NCBI RefSeq assembly: GCF_900112205.1
Contig: NZ_FOKW01000008.1
Coordinates: forward strand, 62,001 to 126,000
Origin: Natronobacterium haloterrestre
Lineage (GTDB): Archaea; Halobacteriota; Halobacteria; Halobacteriales; Natrialbaceae
Length of the DNA stretch: 64,000 nucleotides
Direction of reading: 5' to 3'
Shown here: one piece after another, positions 18,686-27,900 of the stretch
Position numbering within the stretch: position 1 is the first letter of the stretch
How the letters are laid out: each line of letters starts with the position of its first letter
Position numbers and translations under genes: made by a program
The notes under the pieces: model-generated
The model's input: only the letters and a program-made list of their open reading frames with translations
What the model was told of the DNA's origin: nothing
The model's database searches: none

Positions 18686-18926
18686 TGACGGCTATTTTAT
18701 GCCCCCCGAGGTATAGACGAGTGCGGCCCACCGTCGAGTTCGACGGAGTGCCCGACGCCGGTGGGGCCGTGCCTCTGACAACAGTACGGACAGCCGCGGA
18801 CGCCGGGACGACACGGCGTCCGCCAGTCCGTCCGCTCGGCCGATTCTTGTCACGAACTCGAGACGCGAGCGTCCAGTCCGGCGATCCCGTTCGGCGGCCG
18901 ACCGCGAGCGTTCGACTCGCCAGTCG

Positions 18927-20774
18927 TCAGTCGTGCGGATGGAACCGCCGAACCGCGTCACGAACCGCCTCCTCGCGGCCGAGGAACGTCACCTTGTCCT
19001 CCTCCTCGAGAACCGTATCGGCCTCGGGAACGTGAGTCTCGCCGTCGCGAGCGATAACCCCAACGATGACGCCGTCCGGGATCTCCGCGTCGAGTTCGGC
19101 GATCGTCGAGCCGACCAGATCGGTCGCGGTGACCGTGATCTCCTGGGCGTCGTGGCCTTCGCCGAGTTCGTTCATCCAGTGGGCCAGCGCGGGCCGTTCG
19201 ATCTCGTTGTCGAGCGACCAGGCGGTCGCGCTCGCGACGTCGATCGCCTGCACGTCGAGTGCCTCGAATGAGTCGACGTTGTCCGGCTGGTTGACCCTGG
19301 CGACGACCGTCTCGACCCCGAACTTGGTTCGTGCGAGCTGGGAAACGAGCAGGTTGGTATCGTCGTCGGCCGTCGTCGCGGCCACGATGCAGGCTCGTTC
19401 GATGTCGGCCTCCTCGAGCGTATTGGCGTCCGTTCCGTCTCCCTCGACGACGGTGTACCCGTCCTGGCGTAACCGTTCGACTTCGTCCTCGGATTCGTCG
19501 ATGATGACGACGTTTTCGCCCCGGTTCTCCAGTCGCGTGGCGAGAGCACGGCCGACGCGGCCCCCGCCGACGATGATCGTTGGCATTGGTATCACTCCGA
19601 AGTATTCGGCGATCTGGCGGGCGAATCCCGCCTGAATGACGACGGTGATGAAGATCACCAGAAAGACGGTCCCCGCGAGCGTCTGGGCGGCCTCGAACTG
19701 GCCCGCAGTCTCCAGTTCGATCGCGAACAAGGTCGCCACGGAGGCCGGGATGATGCCGCGAGGACCGACGAACGAGAGGAAGAGCCGCTCCTCGCGGCTG
19801 AAGTGGGGATCGGTCGTCGAGAGCGCGACGAGGATCGGGCGGACGAACAGCGTGACCGCGACGACGACGGCGATACCGCCGGTGCCCAGCCCGATCAGCG
19901 AATCGAAGTCGATCAGCGCCGCGAGCGAGATGAACACGAACGCGAGAACGACAAGCGTCAGGTCGCGGTTGAACGCGAGGATCTCGTCTCTGTGTGGAAG
20001 GTCGACGTTGCCGAGGATGAGCCCGCTGGTCGCCACCGCGGCGACGCCAGTCTCTGGAAAGATCGACTCCGCGAGGCCGAACGCGACCAGCGCCCCCGTC
20101 AGCGTCACCAGCCGCGCCATCTGCGGGGCGTCGCCCGCCGGCGGCCTGACCCGTACCAGGAGAAACCAGACGACGGCCGCGACGACGACGCCGATCCCGA
20201 TCCCGGAGACCAGCCGCTGGAGGAACTCCACGGGCACCGACTCGGGGGAGTTCCCGACGACGACGGCCTCGAAGATAACGATCGCCAGCACGGCCGCGGT
20301 CACGTCGTTGATGATCCCTTCCGCCTCGAGCGCGGTCTCGACGTGTTCCCGGACCGTGATCACCTCGAGGATGGGGGTAACGACGGTCGGTCCGGTCGCC
20401 ACGAGCAACGCGCCCACGAGGAAGGCGATGTCCCACTCGGTGCCGAGAAACACCCGGACGGCGACGGCCGTCCCGGTGAACGCCAGCGCCGCGCCGACCG
20501 TCGTCAACCGCCCGACCGATTGGAGCGCCGTCTCGAGTTCGTCCCGGCGGAGGTGGAATGCCCCGTCGAAGATGATGATGGCGACGCTGACGCCGACGAT
20601 CGTCTCGAGTCCGTCGCCGAACGTCTCGATCGTCACGAAACCCAGCCCCTCCGGACCGACGATGACACCGATGATGATGAGAAAGAGAACGCTGGGAATC
20701 CTGAGCCGCTTCGCGACTATCTGCACTCCGATTCCCAGCGCGAGAATCCCGATGACGACTGGCAGAACGTCCAC
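18927..20774 (-). CDS. Cation/proton antiporter with C-terminal TrkA-N and TrkA-C domains (CPA family)
   Basis: 615 residues from the GTG at 20774. About twelve hydrophobic segments cover residues 1-380 (PVVIGILALGIGVQIV, SVLFLIIIGVIVGPEGLG, VGALLVATGPTVVTPIL with the transport-site region). The cytoplasmic part starts with a Rossmann NAD-binding TrkA-N (TIIVGGGRVGRALATRL, VVEGDGTDA), then TrkA-C (ITVTATDLVGSTIAEL), a domain that often binds nucleotides such as c-di-AMP. Exports Na+ or K+ against protons. The GTG is favoured over an ATG 25 codons upstream because ACTTATAGG lies about 27 nt before it. Confidence 0.87.
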   Translation of the reverse strand: MDVLPVVIGILALGIGVQIVAKRLRIPSVLFLIIIGVIVGPEGLGFVTIETFGDGLETIVGVSVAIIIFDGAFHLRRDELETALQSVGRLTTVGAALAFTGTAVAVRVFLGTEWDIAFLVGALLVATGPTVVTPILEVITVREHVETALEAEGIINDVTAAVLAIVIFEAVVVGNSPESVPVEFLQRLVSGIGIGVVVAAVVWFLLVRVRPPAGDAPQMARLVTLTGALVAFGLAESIFPETGVAAVATSGLILGNVDLPHRDEILAFNRDLTLVVLAFVFISLAALIDFDSLIGLGTGGIAVVVAVTLFVRPILVALSTTDPHFSREERLFLSFVGPRGIIPASVATLFAIELETAGQFEAAQTLAGTVFLVIFITVVIQAGFARQIAEYFGVIPMPTIIVGGGRVGRALATRLENRGENVVIIDESEDEVERLRQDGYTVVEGDGTDANTLEEADIERACIVAATTADDDTNLLVSQLARTKFGVETVVARVNQPDNVDSFEALDVQAIDVASATAWSLDNEIERPALAHWMNELGEGHDAQEITVTATDLVGSTIAELDAEIPDGVIVGVIARDGETHVPEADTVLEEEDKVTFLGREEAVRDAVRRFHPHD

Positions 20775-20795
20775 AGTTATAGTTTGAGCGGAATG

Positions 20796-20805
20796 ACCTA
20801 TAAGT
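20796..20805 (-). promoter_or_regulatory. TATA element of the antiporter gene
   Basis: Minus-strand ACTTATAGGT centred near 20801, about 27 nt from the GTG at 20774. This decides the leaderless GTG start over the upstream in-frame ATG, which would lie before the promoter. Confidence 0.55.
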
Positions 20806-20875
20806 AACGCCTCCGTGACTCGGTTTCTGGACCGAAGCTCAAGATTCAAGCCCGCCCGATCCGTACGCCCGGTGA

Positions 20876-22216
20876 ATGCGCCTCGACGAGTACATCGAGG
20901 ATCTCGAGCCCGACGAGGAGGCCGAGCGTCGCCGCCTCGCCAAGGAGAAGTCCTACGAGATCACGGACCACCTCGAGGAGTTCGAGCGCCGGTTCGACGA
21001 CGCGCTCTCCGGGGACACCCTCGTGGGCTCGACCTCGCCCTCGATCTTCGTCGGGCGGTCGAACTATCCGGACATCCCCGTCGGCCTGCTCTCGCCCGTC
21101 GGGGACGAGGACGACGCCGAGGAGTACGTCACCGACGGCGACTGGTATCGGCAGGGGTACGCGATCGACGACGTGCTCCAGCGGCGGACGAGCCTGCTGA
21201 ACTCGAACAAACGCGCGAACGTCGACTCGCCGTCGATCGCGAGCCGGTTGACGCCGTCGGTACACGACGCCTGGGAGGGGTTCGTCGGCGTCCAGCGCGA
21301 GGTCGCCATCGCGGATCGACCGGTCGACCTCGAGATCGGGCTCGACGACACGCCGGATCTCGGGATCGACCCCGGAACTGACGTCGCGACCCCACGGGGG
21401 CCGCGGGCCAACGCCCGCAACGCCGAACTCCGGGAGAACCCCTACGTCCCGAAGCCGGTCAAGAAGACCCTCGAGGACGACGACTGGCAGGCACAGGGGG
21501 CGATGACATACCTCTATCGTCGCGGGTTCGACGTCTACGACATCAACTCCATCCTCTCGGCCGGTGCGCTGGGTGAGACCGAACAGCGCCGGCTCGTTCC
21601 GACTCGATGGTCGATCACGGCCGTCGACGACACGATCGGCCAGTTCCTTCGGGGTCGTATCCGGAACGAGCCGAGCGTCGACGAGGTCCAGGTCTGGGTC
21701 AACGAGTACATGGGCAACCGCTACTGGGTGATCCTCGCACCCGGCAGCTGGGAGTTCGAACTCGTCGAAATGAAAGCGCCCGGCAGCATCTGGAACCCCA
21801 ACCCCGAGGACGACGTCTGGCTCCAGAGCGCCAGCGAGGGGTACGACGGCCGCTCGAGTTACGTCGACGAAACCGCGGGCGCGTATTACGCCGCCCGCCT
21901 GGGCGTCCTGGAACACCTCGAGTCGATCGGCAGACAGGCGAAGTGTCTCGTCCTGCGGGAGGTGAGCGACGACTACTGGGCACCGGTCGGGGTCTGGCAG
22001 GTCCGTGAGAGCGTCCGTAACGCCTTCGACGGCGTTCCCGGAAACGCTGGCGGCCGGGAATCGCTCGCCGGCGAGTACGGCGAGGCCGAGACGTTCCACG
22101 GAGCGGTCGCACAGGTCGCGAAACGGCTCCCGGTTTCCTACGAACGGCTGCAGCGAAAGTCCGAACTCGCGGCGGGGTTGCAGTCGAATCTCGACGCGTT
22201 TTCCCGCTCGAAGTGA
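20876..22216 (+). CDS. nreA: DNA repair protein NreA
   Basis: 446 residues. Conserved archaeal Nre family, shown in Haloferax to act in the response to DNA damage and to touch PCNA. Family landmarks here are VGSTSPSIFVGRSNYPDIPVG (in sections), the central VHDAWEGFVGVQREVAIADRPVD, NPYVPKPVKKTLEDDDW, VNEYMGNRYWVILAPGSWEFE and YYAARLGVLEHLE. The C-terminus ends in QSNLDAF (residues 436-442), a PCNA-binding PIP-box of the QxxLxxF form four residues from the end. No N-terminal zinc finger, which separates NreA from NreB. Confidence 0.92.
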   Translation: MRLDEYIEDLEPDEEAERRRLAKEKSYEITDHLEEFERRFDDALSGDTLVGSTSPSIFVGRSNYPDIPVGLLSPVGDEDDAEEYVTDGDWYRQGYAIDDVLQRRTSLLNSNKRANVDSPSIASRLTPSVHDAWEGFVGVQREVAIADRPVDLEIGLDDTPDLGIDPGTDVATPRGPRANARNAELRENPYVPKPVKKTLEDDDWQAQGAMTYLYRRGFDVYDINSILSAGALGETEQRRLVPTRWSITAVDDTIGQFLRGRIRNEPSVDEVQVWVNEYMGNRYWVILAPGSWEFELVEMKAPGSIWNPNPEDDVWLQSASEGYDGRSSYVDETAGAYYAARLGVLEHLESIGRQAKCLVLREVSDDYWAPVGVWQVRESVRNAFDGVPGNAGGRESLAGEYGEAETFHGAVAQVAKRLPVSYERLQRKSELAAGLQSNLDAFSRSK

Positions 22217-22420
22217 GCCGGTGAGTGCCGTCAGCGACGGCTGTTCGGGGGCCGTGTCCACTTGCTGGCGGACCGATGTCGCGACGGTCGCATTCGCGGT
22301 GATACTTCTCAGGGCTGCCGACTCCGTACTGGCACTCGAGTCTTTCATCGGCTCCGATCGTATGCCTCGTGAGGCCATGGTTCTCGGTACCGGATTGCAT
22401 GCCCTCTAGTAATGAAACGC

Positions 22421-22431
22421 CAAATATTTAT
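22421..22431 (+). promoter_or_regulatory. TATA element of the nhaC gene
   Basis: CAAATATTTAT, centred about 26 nt before GTG 22453 and 29 nt before ATG 22456, in an AT-rich pocket of G+C-rich DNA. Suggests a leaderless or nearly leaderless mRNA. Confidence 0.6.
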
Positions 22432-22452
22432 TCTCCATATGCATAACCCGGA

Positions 22453-23892
22453 GTGATGACACTGGACTTTACACCGACGACGATCGACGACCTCGATCCG
22501 GATCGGCGCCCCTCGTTCCGTCTCGCGCTCGTTCCGGTGCTCGCGGTCGTTCTCTTTCTCGGGATCGGGTCCGCACTCCTCGGGCTCGACCCCCACGTAC
22601 CGCTGCTGTGGAGTATTATCGTAACCGGTGCGTTCGGCCGGTATCTCGGCTATACCTGGAACGACCTCTCGCAGGGGATCACGAACGGGCTCCTGATGGG
22701 GATGCAGGCCCTGCTGATCCTCTTTACGATCTACGCCCTGATCGCGACCTGGGTCGATGCCGGCACCATCCCGGCGATGATGTACTACGGCCTCGAGTTG
22801 CTCTCGCCGCAGGTGTTCCTGCCCGCGGCGGCGATCCTGGCGGCCGTCGTCGCGTTCTCGATCGGCTCCTCGTGGACGACGGTCGGGACGCTCGGCGTCG
22901 CGTTCGTCGGGATCGGCGCGGGGCTCGACATCGACCCGGCGATGACCGTCGGTGCGGTCATCTCCGGCGCGTACGCGGGCGACAAGCAGTCGCCACTCTC
23001 GGATACCACGAACCTCGCTGCCGGCGTGACGAACACGCCGCTGTACGAGCACATCTACCGCATGCGAACCGGGACTGCCGTCGCCTTCGGCCTCTCGGTG
23101 CTCGGCTTCGCCGCGCTCGGGCTCCGGGCCAGCGGCGCCGTCCCGGCCGGGCAGGTCGCCGAGATCCAGACCGCACTCGCGGGGACGTACTCGCTGTCCC
23201 TGCTCGCGTTCCTGCCGCTCGTGGTCACGTTCGGCCTCGCGCTTCGCGGCTATCCCGCTTTGCCGACGCTGGTCTCCGGCGTCCTCGCCGGCGTCGGCAC
23301 GTCGATCATCGTCCAGGGAACGGGTTTCGTCCCGGCCTGGGAGATCTTCATGTACGGCACCGCGCCGGAGACGGGTTCGGAACTCGTGAACGATCTCCTC
23401 GGCACCGGCGGGCTCACGGGCTCGGCCTGGACGATTACCGTCGTCGTCGCGGCGCTCGCCCTCGGCGGCCTGCTCGAGAAAACCGGCGTACTCGCCGTGC
23501 TCGCTCACCGCCTCTCCCAGGGCGTCAGTAGCTCCGGGAGCCTGATCGCCGGCACCGGCGCGTCCGCGATCCTCATCAACGCGCTCACCGCCCAGCAGTA
23601 CATGAGCATCGTCCTGCCGGGCATGACGTTGCGCAACCTCTACGACGAGTTCGGGCTGAGCAGCGACGAACTCTCGCGTGCGGTCGAGGCGGCCGGTACG
23701 CCGACCGGCGCGCTCCTCCCGTGGCACGCCGGCGGCGTCTTCATGGCGTCGGCGACCGGCGTCCCGACGCTCTCGTACGCCCCGTTCTATCTGTTCGGCT
23801 TCCTCTCGCCGCTCGTGCTGTTCGCCATGGCGAGCAGCGGTCGCGGGATTCCGACGACCACGCGCGCCGAGCGTGCACAGCATGCCGACTGA
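22453..23892 (+). CDS. nhaC: Na+/H+ antiporter NhaC family
   Basis: 479 residues (GTG at 22453; an ATG one codon later is equally likely). About eleven membrane helices without a signal peptide. The NhaC signatures are WSIIVTGAFGRYLGY, SIGSSWTTVGTLGVAFVG, and ISGAYAGDKQSPLSDTTNLA, where the acidic/polar residues of the transport site sit, and a repeat in the second half (GTGASAILINALTAQQYMSIVLPGM). Exchanges internal Na+ for external H+. It ends 48 nt before an IS200/IS605-like remnant. Confidence 0.9.
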   Translation: MMTLDFTPTTIDDLDPDRRPSFRLALVPVLAVVLFLGIGSALLGLDPHVPLLWSIIVTGAFGRYLGYTWNDLSQGITNGLLMGMQALLILFTIYALIATWVDAGTIPAMMYYGLELLSPQVFLPAAAILAAVVAFSIGSSWTTVGTLGVAFVGIGAGLDIDPAMTVGAVISGAYAGDKQSPLSDTTNLAAGVTNTPLYEHIYRMRTGTAVAFGLSVLGFAALGLRASGAVPAGQVAEIQTALAGTYSLSLLAFLPLVVTFGLALRGYPALPTLVSGVLAGVGTSIIVQGTGFVPAWEIFMYGTAPETGSELVNDLLGTGGLTGSAWTITVVVAALALGGLLEKTGVLAVLAHRLSQGVSSSGSLIAGTGASAILINALTAQQYMSIVLPGMTLRNLYDEFGLSSDELSRAVEAAGTPTGALLPWHAGGVFMASATGVPTLSYAPFYLFGFLSPLVLFAMASSGRGIPTTTRAERAQHAD

Positions 23893-23939
23893 CGTGTCCG
23901 ACGTTCCGGTCGAGCGGTAGTCGTTTCACTATCTTTCTT

Positions 23940-24302
23940 CAAGGAGAGAATCCCGTCCTTCAGGACGGGCGTGAATCCGACACCGCCGACACAGTCCATG
24001 TTCGGTAACAATACGGATATTTAAGTAGAATCGCAACATAGTATGACGTACACCGAGGCGGCTACACCGCCCACTCAAATGCACAATATCGGGACTCCGA
24101 GACCCAGAACGTTCGAGACACCCTCTCGAACCGCTGTGGTGTCTCGGTCAAGATAACTCCAAGTCCCTTGCCGGGATAGGAGTAACGGCGGTGTGGCCCC
24201 GCCATCGGCCTGTCATGCCGACAGGTCGTGAACCAGCAAATATCCCAACTCAACGGCACGGTGCCGTGGGAAGACTCGCCGTTTACGGCGAGGAGGAGGT
24301 CA
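23940..24302 (+). mobile_element. IS200/IS605-like remnant without transposase
   Basis: A 363-bp stretch without a credible long gene. It opens with a hairpin CCCGTCC-TTCA-GGACGGG (23952-23969) and closes with ACTCGCCG-TTTA-CGGCGAG plus GAGGAGGTCA (hairpin 24275-24292), the kind of subterminal hairpins and right end seen at haloarchaeal IS200/IS605 and IS1341-type (tnpB-bearing) elements. Between them are more stems: GGCGG/CCGCC (24187-24203), CCTGTC/GACAGG (24209-24225) and ACGGCAC/GTGCCGT (24253-24267), resembling the scaffold RNA that overlaps the end of tnpB. No tnpA or tnpB codons are identifiable with confidence. Boundaries are approximate. Confidence 0.5.
24018..24027 (+). promoter_or_regulatory. 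Strong TATA-like element inside the IS-like remnant
   Basis: TATTTAAGTA is one of the best TATA matches of the window. About 22 nt on stands ATG (24043) that opens a 37-codon frame ending at 24156; the frame has no recognisable protein features. The promoter could instead drive an RNA across the downstream hairpins. Confidence 0.4.
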
Positions 24303-25442
24303 CTCTCCGGCGCTCGCCCCTGTCCCGGACCCAGTTCCTGCCCCAGTTCCGGCTCCGCTCTCGCCTTCCGCCGTCCCGTCGAGACGGCGACCGCCGCGTC
24401 GCGACCCCGGGCGTCCCGTCGGATCCTCGCCGTACCCGTTCACCCGGCTGAAGACGGTCACGCCCGCTTTGAACACCGCAAGCAGGACCGGGCCGAGGAA
24501 CAACCCCATGATTCCGAGCAGGTAGATGCCGCCGATAACGCCCACGAGGACGACCGCGGGATGGAGTCCCGATCCCCGGTCGACGAAGATCGCCCGCAGG
24601 TAGTTGTCGACCAGCGAGAGCGCGGTGATCCCGTACAGGAACAACACCGCGGCCTCGAGTAGCGTCCCCGTCGTCGCGAGATAGAGAACCGCTGGCCCCC
24701 AGATGAGCCAGACACCGACGGCGGGCAGGAACGAGGCGACGATCATCACGACCGTCCAGAACGCCACGTTCGGGAGTCCGAGCAGGTAGAACCCGAGCCC
24801 GCCGAGCAATCCTTCGACGAGCGCGACGAGGACGTGACTCCGAATCACCGCCCAGGTAACGACCTCGATCTCCGCGAAGAGTTCGTCGCGCACCTCGTCG
24901 GAGATCGGCACGACGGCCTCGATCCAGTCGATAAACGCGTCCCCGTCGACGAGCATGTAGTAGAGGACGAACACGAGGACCAGCAGTCCGACGCTCATCC
25001 GGATACTCGCGTTCAACAGCCGCACCAGTTCCATGAGGACGAGCTCGACGGCGTTACCGAGCGTATTTTCGATCTCCGCGAGGAGTTCGGCCTCGATCGA
25101 GGCGAGGACGTCTTCTTCGATTCCGGCCTCGAACGCCGCCTCGCGGAGCGCCTCGATCGCGGCCAGTTCGTCGAACGAATCCAGGTATCCGAAGACCGAC
25201 TGGAGGATGACGACCGAGAAGTAGAGGATCGGAACGACCGCGCCCGCGACCGCGAGGGCGGTGAGCACGATCGCGGCGAGTCGTTCGGGGACGCGTTCCT
25301 CGAGTCGCACCTGTGCGGGGTAGAGGACGAACGCGAGCAGCCCGGCCGCCAGCACGTACTGTAACAGCGGCGCGACGAGCAGGGCGGCGATCGTACCCAG
25401 GGCGACGAGCAACAGCCCGAAGAACGCGGTGCGGACGTCCAT
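24300..25442 (-). CDS. AI-2E-family permease (YdiK/TqsA-like)
   Basis: 380 residues with eight predicted membrane helices in the 2+1+4 layout of the family: two N-terminal helices (ALGTIAALLVAPLLQYVL, AAIVLTALAVAGAVVPILY), a long extracellular amphipathic region (residues about 95-160), and the C-terminal bundle (LLGGLGFYLLGLPNVAF, GVWLIWGPAVLYL, GIYLLGIMGLFLGPVLLAV). Archaeal members are also linked to Na+/H+ exchange; autoinducer export is not established. The C-terminal 45 residues are Gly/Thr/Ala-rich and end exactly at the right end of the adjacent IS-like remnant, whose GGTCA supplies the TGA stop. Confidence 0.85.
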   Translation of the reverse strand: MDVRTAFFGLLLVALGTIAALLVAPLLQYVLAAGLLAFVLYPAQVRLEERVPERLAAIVLTALAVAGAVVPILYFSVVILQSVFGYLDSFDELAAIEALREAAFEAGIEEDVLASIEAELLAEIENTLGNAVELVLMELVRLLNASIRMSVGLLVLVFVLYYMLVDGDAFIDWIEAVVPISDEVRDELFAEIEVVTWAVIRSHVLVALVEGLLGGLGFYLLGLPNVAFWTVVMIVASFLPAVGVWLIWGPAVLYLATTGTLLEAAVLFLYGITALSLVDNYLRAIFVDRGSGLHPAVVLVGVIGGIYLLGIMGLFLGPVLLAVFKAGVTVFSRVNGYGEDPTGRPGSRRGGRRLDGTAEGESGAGTGAGTGSGTGASAGE

Positions 25443-25627
25443 GGCCCGATGTGATCCGTCCAATACGTAAGTATTGACATTTCCTGCCGTCGACCGTGCC
25501 GCCGCGTTCGGTCGGTTGCCGATGGCCGGGACGCTACCGGGAGGAAATCGCGGCGAGAACGGGACCTCGAGCGCCACGACCGCGAACCGACGGCGAAACG
25601 GGAACGGGGCGCGACTCGGGTCGACGG

Positions 25628-26092
25628 TCAGTCCGTGCTCTCCGTCTCGACCGAGTCGAAGCGTTCGAACGCTTCCTCGACGTAGTCGCCCGTCTCGTCG
25701 ATGATCTCGGCCCACGCCTCGTTGTCCGGAGCGGTTCCGAGCAGTCGCGCGATCTTCATGATGGAGACGTGGTAGACGCGCTGTCGGCCCGGTTCTTCCT
25801 CCCAGACGATCATGTTACAGGGGAAGAGGCCGCCGATCTTCGGCGTTTCCTCGAGAGCCCGGTCCGCGATTTCGGGGTTGCACGCGCCCAGGACGTAGTA
25901 CGGGTCCCGATCGGCGTCGACTTTCTCGTTGAGCAGTTCCGAGGGCGAGAACTCGACGGGGATGCCGAACCCGACGTCCGTACAGACCTCGCGGACGTGT
26001 TCGATCGCCTCCTCGTGGTTCATCTCGAGGACGGCCTGTTTCTCTCCGTACTCCTCGGGGTCGATCGTCGCGGGGTCGATCGGGAGACTCAT
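25628..26092 (-). CDS. DUF302-domain protein
   Basis: 154 residues. The segment VLEMNHEEAIEHVREVCTDVGFGI, followed by YYVLGACNPEIADRALEETPKIGGLFPCNMIVWEE in pieces, is the DUF302 (TT1751-like) fold; members have an ACNP strand and a conserved Cys in FPCN. The function is unknown, though the fold is often linked with membrane or sulfur-related proteins. Start at MSLPIDP; the upstream frame is not conserved-looking. No operon partner within 150 nt. Confidence 0.83.
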   Translation of the reverse strand: MSLPIDPATIDPEEYGEKQAVLEMNHEEAIEHVREVCTDVGFGIPVEFSPSELLNEKVDADRDPYYVLGACNPEIADRALEETPKIGGLFPCNMIVWEEEPGRQRVYHVSIMKIARLLGTAPDNEAWAEIIDETGDYVEEAFERFDSVETESTD

Positions 26093-26259
26093 GGATCGGC
26101 GTTCGTCGCGGGGACTCTTAGTCTGTCCGCTGTCGCCCGCGCCGGTTGCCGCGACCACTCTCGAGCGACGAAAACGAGCGAAAATGGACGCCAAGTCGAC
26201 TCAAACCGGCGATACGGCCGCCCCGATTGAATACCGTGACTGTCACAGTGACTGATGCA

Positions 26260-26589
26260 ATGGTTCGACGCGCACTGCTCGTCGTGACGATGGCAGCGGT
26301 CGTATCGATCGGCGCAACCGGCGCGGTAGCCGCGGTCCCGGGACAAGGAGAGGGAGACGGACAGGGAGGCGGTCCCCCGACGGACCTTCCCGATCAGGTC
26401 CCGGACTTCGTAACGGACATCCACGAGGCGATCAACTCCTTCGTGGACGACGCTGCTGAGACGACGACGTCGCTGGGCGACACGGTCAGCGACCTCACGC
26501 CCGACGACGACCCCGATCCCAACGAATCGAACGACGGGGACGAAGACGATAGCGGTACCGACTCCCGGGCCAGTCTCGGTGTTCGGTAA
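26260..26589 (+). CDS. Small secreted acidic protein
   Basis: 109 residues. The N-terminus MVRRALLVVTMAAVVSIGAT ending in AVAAVPG is a Sec signal peptide with a probable cleavage after AVA. The mature part is Gly/Asp-rich with a predicted amphipathic helix in the centre (DFVTDIHEAINSFVDDAAE) and a tail of Asp-Pro-Asn acidic residues. No conserved enzyme motif. The frame is open upstream, but the ATG at 26260 places the signal peptide correctly. Function unknown. Confidence 0.6.
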   Translation: MVRRALLVVTMAAVVSIGATGAVAAVPGQGEGDGQGGGPPTDLPDQVPDFVTDIHEAINSFVDDAAETTTSLGDTVSDLTPDDDPDPNESNDGDEDDSGTDSRASLGVR

Positions 26590-26660
26590 CGACAGGACAG
26601 TCAGTCGATGAACACTTTCCGTTTCGCACGTTTTATGCGCCCGAAGTCTCTGCAACCAGT

Positions 26661-27821
26661 ATGAATTTCCGGGTCGTCTCTCTGGTTGTGCTCGTGCTGA
26701 CGGCGACGCTTGCGGGCGCTGCGGTCCCAGGCGCGGGCGCGAGCGGGGCGGACGGCGACGGGGTCGAGACGGAACCCCTGTCGGCCCAGTTCGACGACGC
26801 CGACGCCGACGACGTTCGCCTCGAGGTCGCGCTCCAGCCGGACGGGTCGGCCGAATGGACCGTCGAGTTCTGGATGCGACTCGACGACGACGAGAGCGTC
26901 GAGGCGTTCGACACGCTCGAGGCCGACATCGAGTCGGATCCGGACAACTACACCGCGGAGTTCGCCGGTCGCATGGAGGAGACGGCGGCCGCAGCGAGCG
27001 ACGCGACCGGCCGCGAGATGGCCGTCGACGAGTTCCGGGTCGACACCGAGCGCCAGACGCTCGGGCCGGAGTACGGCGTCGTCAGATACGAGTTCCGGTG
27101 GGACGGGTTCGCCGCGGTCGACGGCGACGAACTCCGTGCCGGCGACGCGATTTCGGGGCTGTACCTCGACGATCGGACGCAACTGCTGATCAGCTGGCCC
27201 GAGGAGTACGAACTCGTCTCCGTCTCACCCGAGCCCGACGACGAGCGCGACCGGACCGTCGTCTGGCAGGGGACCGACACCGACTTCCTCGCCGACGAAC
27301 CCCGCGTCACCGTCTCGAGCGGCGGTATCGGCGGCACCTCGACCCTCGGCGCGATCGCGGGGGCGATCGCCGTCGCGACGCTCGGTCTCGGCGCAGCGTG
27401 GTGGGTTCGTCGGGGCCGAAACGGTTCGGACGACACACCGGCCGGAAGCCCCGGCGCCGACCCCGACGTGACTACGGAGGCGGATGCCGCCGACGCGACG
27501 GGAGCCGAAGCGGGAGAGGACGACGCCGCCGACGACTCCGACCGACCGGATCCGCGCGACGAACTGCTGAGCAACGAGGAACAGGTGTTGCTCTTGCTCG
27601 AGGAGTACGACGGCCGGATGAAACAACAGACCGTCGTCGAGGAACTCGACTGGACCGACGCCAAGACGAGCAAGGTCGTCAGCGGCCTCCGCGAGGAGGG
27701 CGAACTCGAGTCGTTCCGGCTGGGCCGGGAGAACGTGCTCTCGCTGCCGGACGAGGACCCCCCGTCCGAGTCGGGCACTCTCGGCGACAAACCAGACGAC
27801 GGCGACGACGCCGAGGAGTAG
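26661..27821 (+). CDS. Membrane-anchored protein with C-terminal winged helix (haloarchaeal DUF7345/7343-like)
   Basis: 386 residues. Signal peptide (residues 1-28), an extracellular beta-rich domain (about 30-215, e.g. DVRLEVALQPDGSAEWTVEFWM), one membrane helix (about 228-250, LGAIAGAIAVATLGLGAAWWV), an acidic linker, and a cytoplasmic winged-helix domain (about 305-365: NEEQVLLLLEEYDGRMKQQTVVEELDW). The order is typical of haloarchaeal one-component membrane regulators, in which an outer domain senses a signal and the inner wHTH binds DNA. Target genes are unknown; the small secreted gene just upstream is a neighbour to consider. Confidence 0.75.
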   Translation: MNFRVVSLVVLVLTATLAGAAVPGAGASGADGDGVETEPLSAQFDDADADDVRLEVALQPDGSAEWTVEFWMRLDDDESVEAFDTLEADIESDPDNYTAEFAGRMEETAAAASDATGREMAVDEFRVDTERQTLGPEYGVVRYEFRWDGFAAVDGDELRAGDAISGLYLDDRTQLLISWPEEYELVSVSPEPDDERDRTVVWQGTDTDFLADEPRVTVSSGGIGGTSTLGAIAGAIAVATLGLGAAWWVRRGRNGSDDTPAGSPGADPDVTTEADAADATGAEAGEDDAADDSDRPDPRDELLSNEEQVLLLLEEYDGRMKQQTVVEELDWTDAKTSKVVSGLREEGELESFRLGRENVLSLPDEDPPSESGTLGDKPDDGDDAEE

Positions 27822-27900
27822 GCCCTCGGTCGGCCGATTCGGATGCGACCGACAGTGGTGACTCCGCGGTTCCGTTTCTTCCCTCTCGACTCCTAACCCG

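Noticed and set aside
18692-18961. Small minus-strand frame in the gap before the antiporter
   Set aside because: Overlaps the end of the antiporter gene and has Arg-rich chance composition.
24062-24259. 65-residue minus-strand frame inside the IS-like remnant
   Set aside because: Covers hairpin sequences and has no transposase motif.
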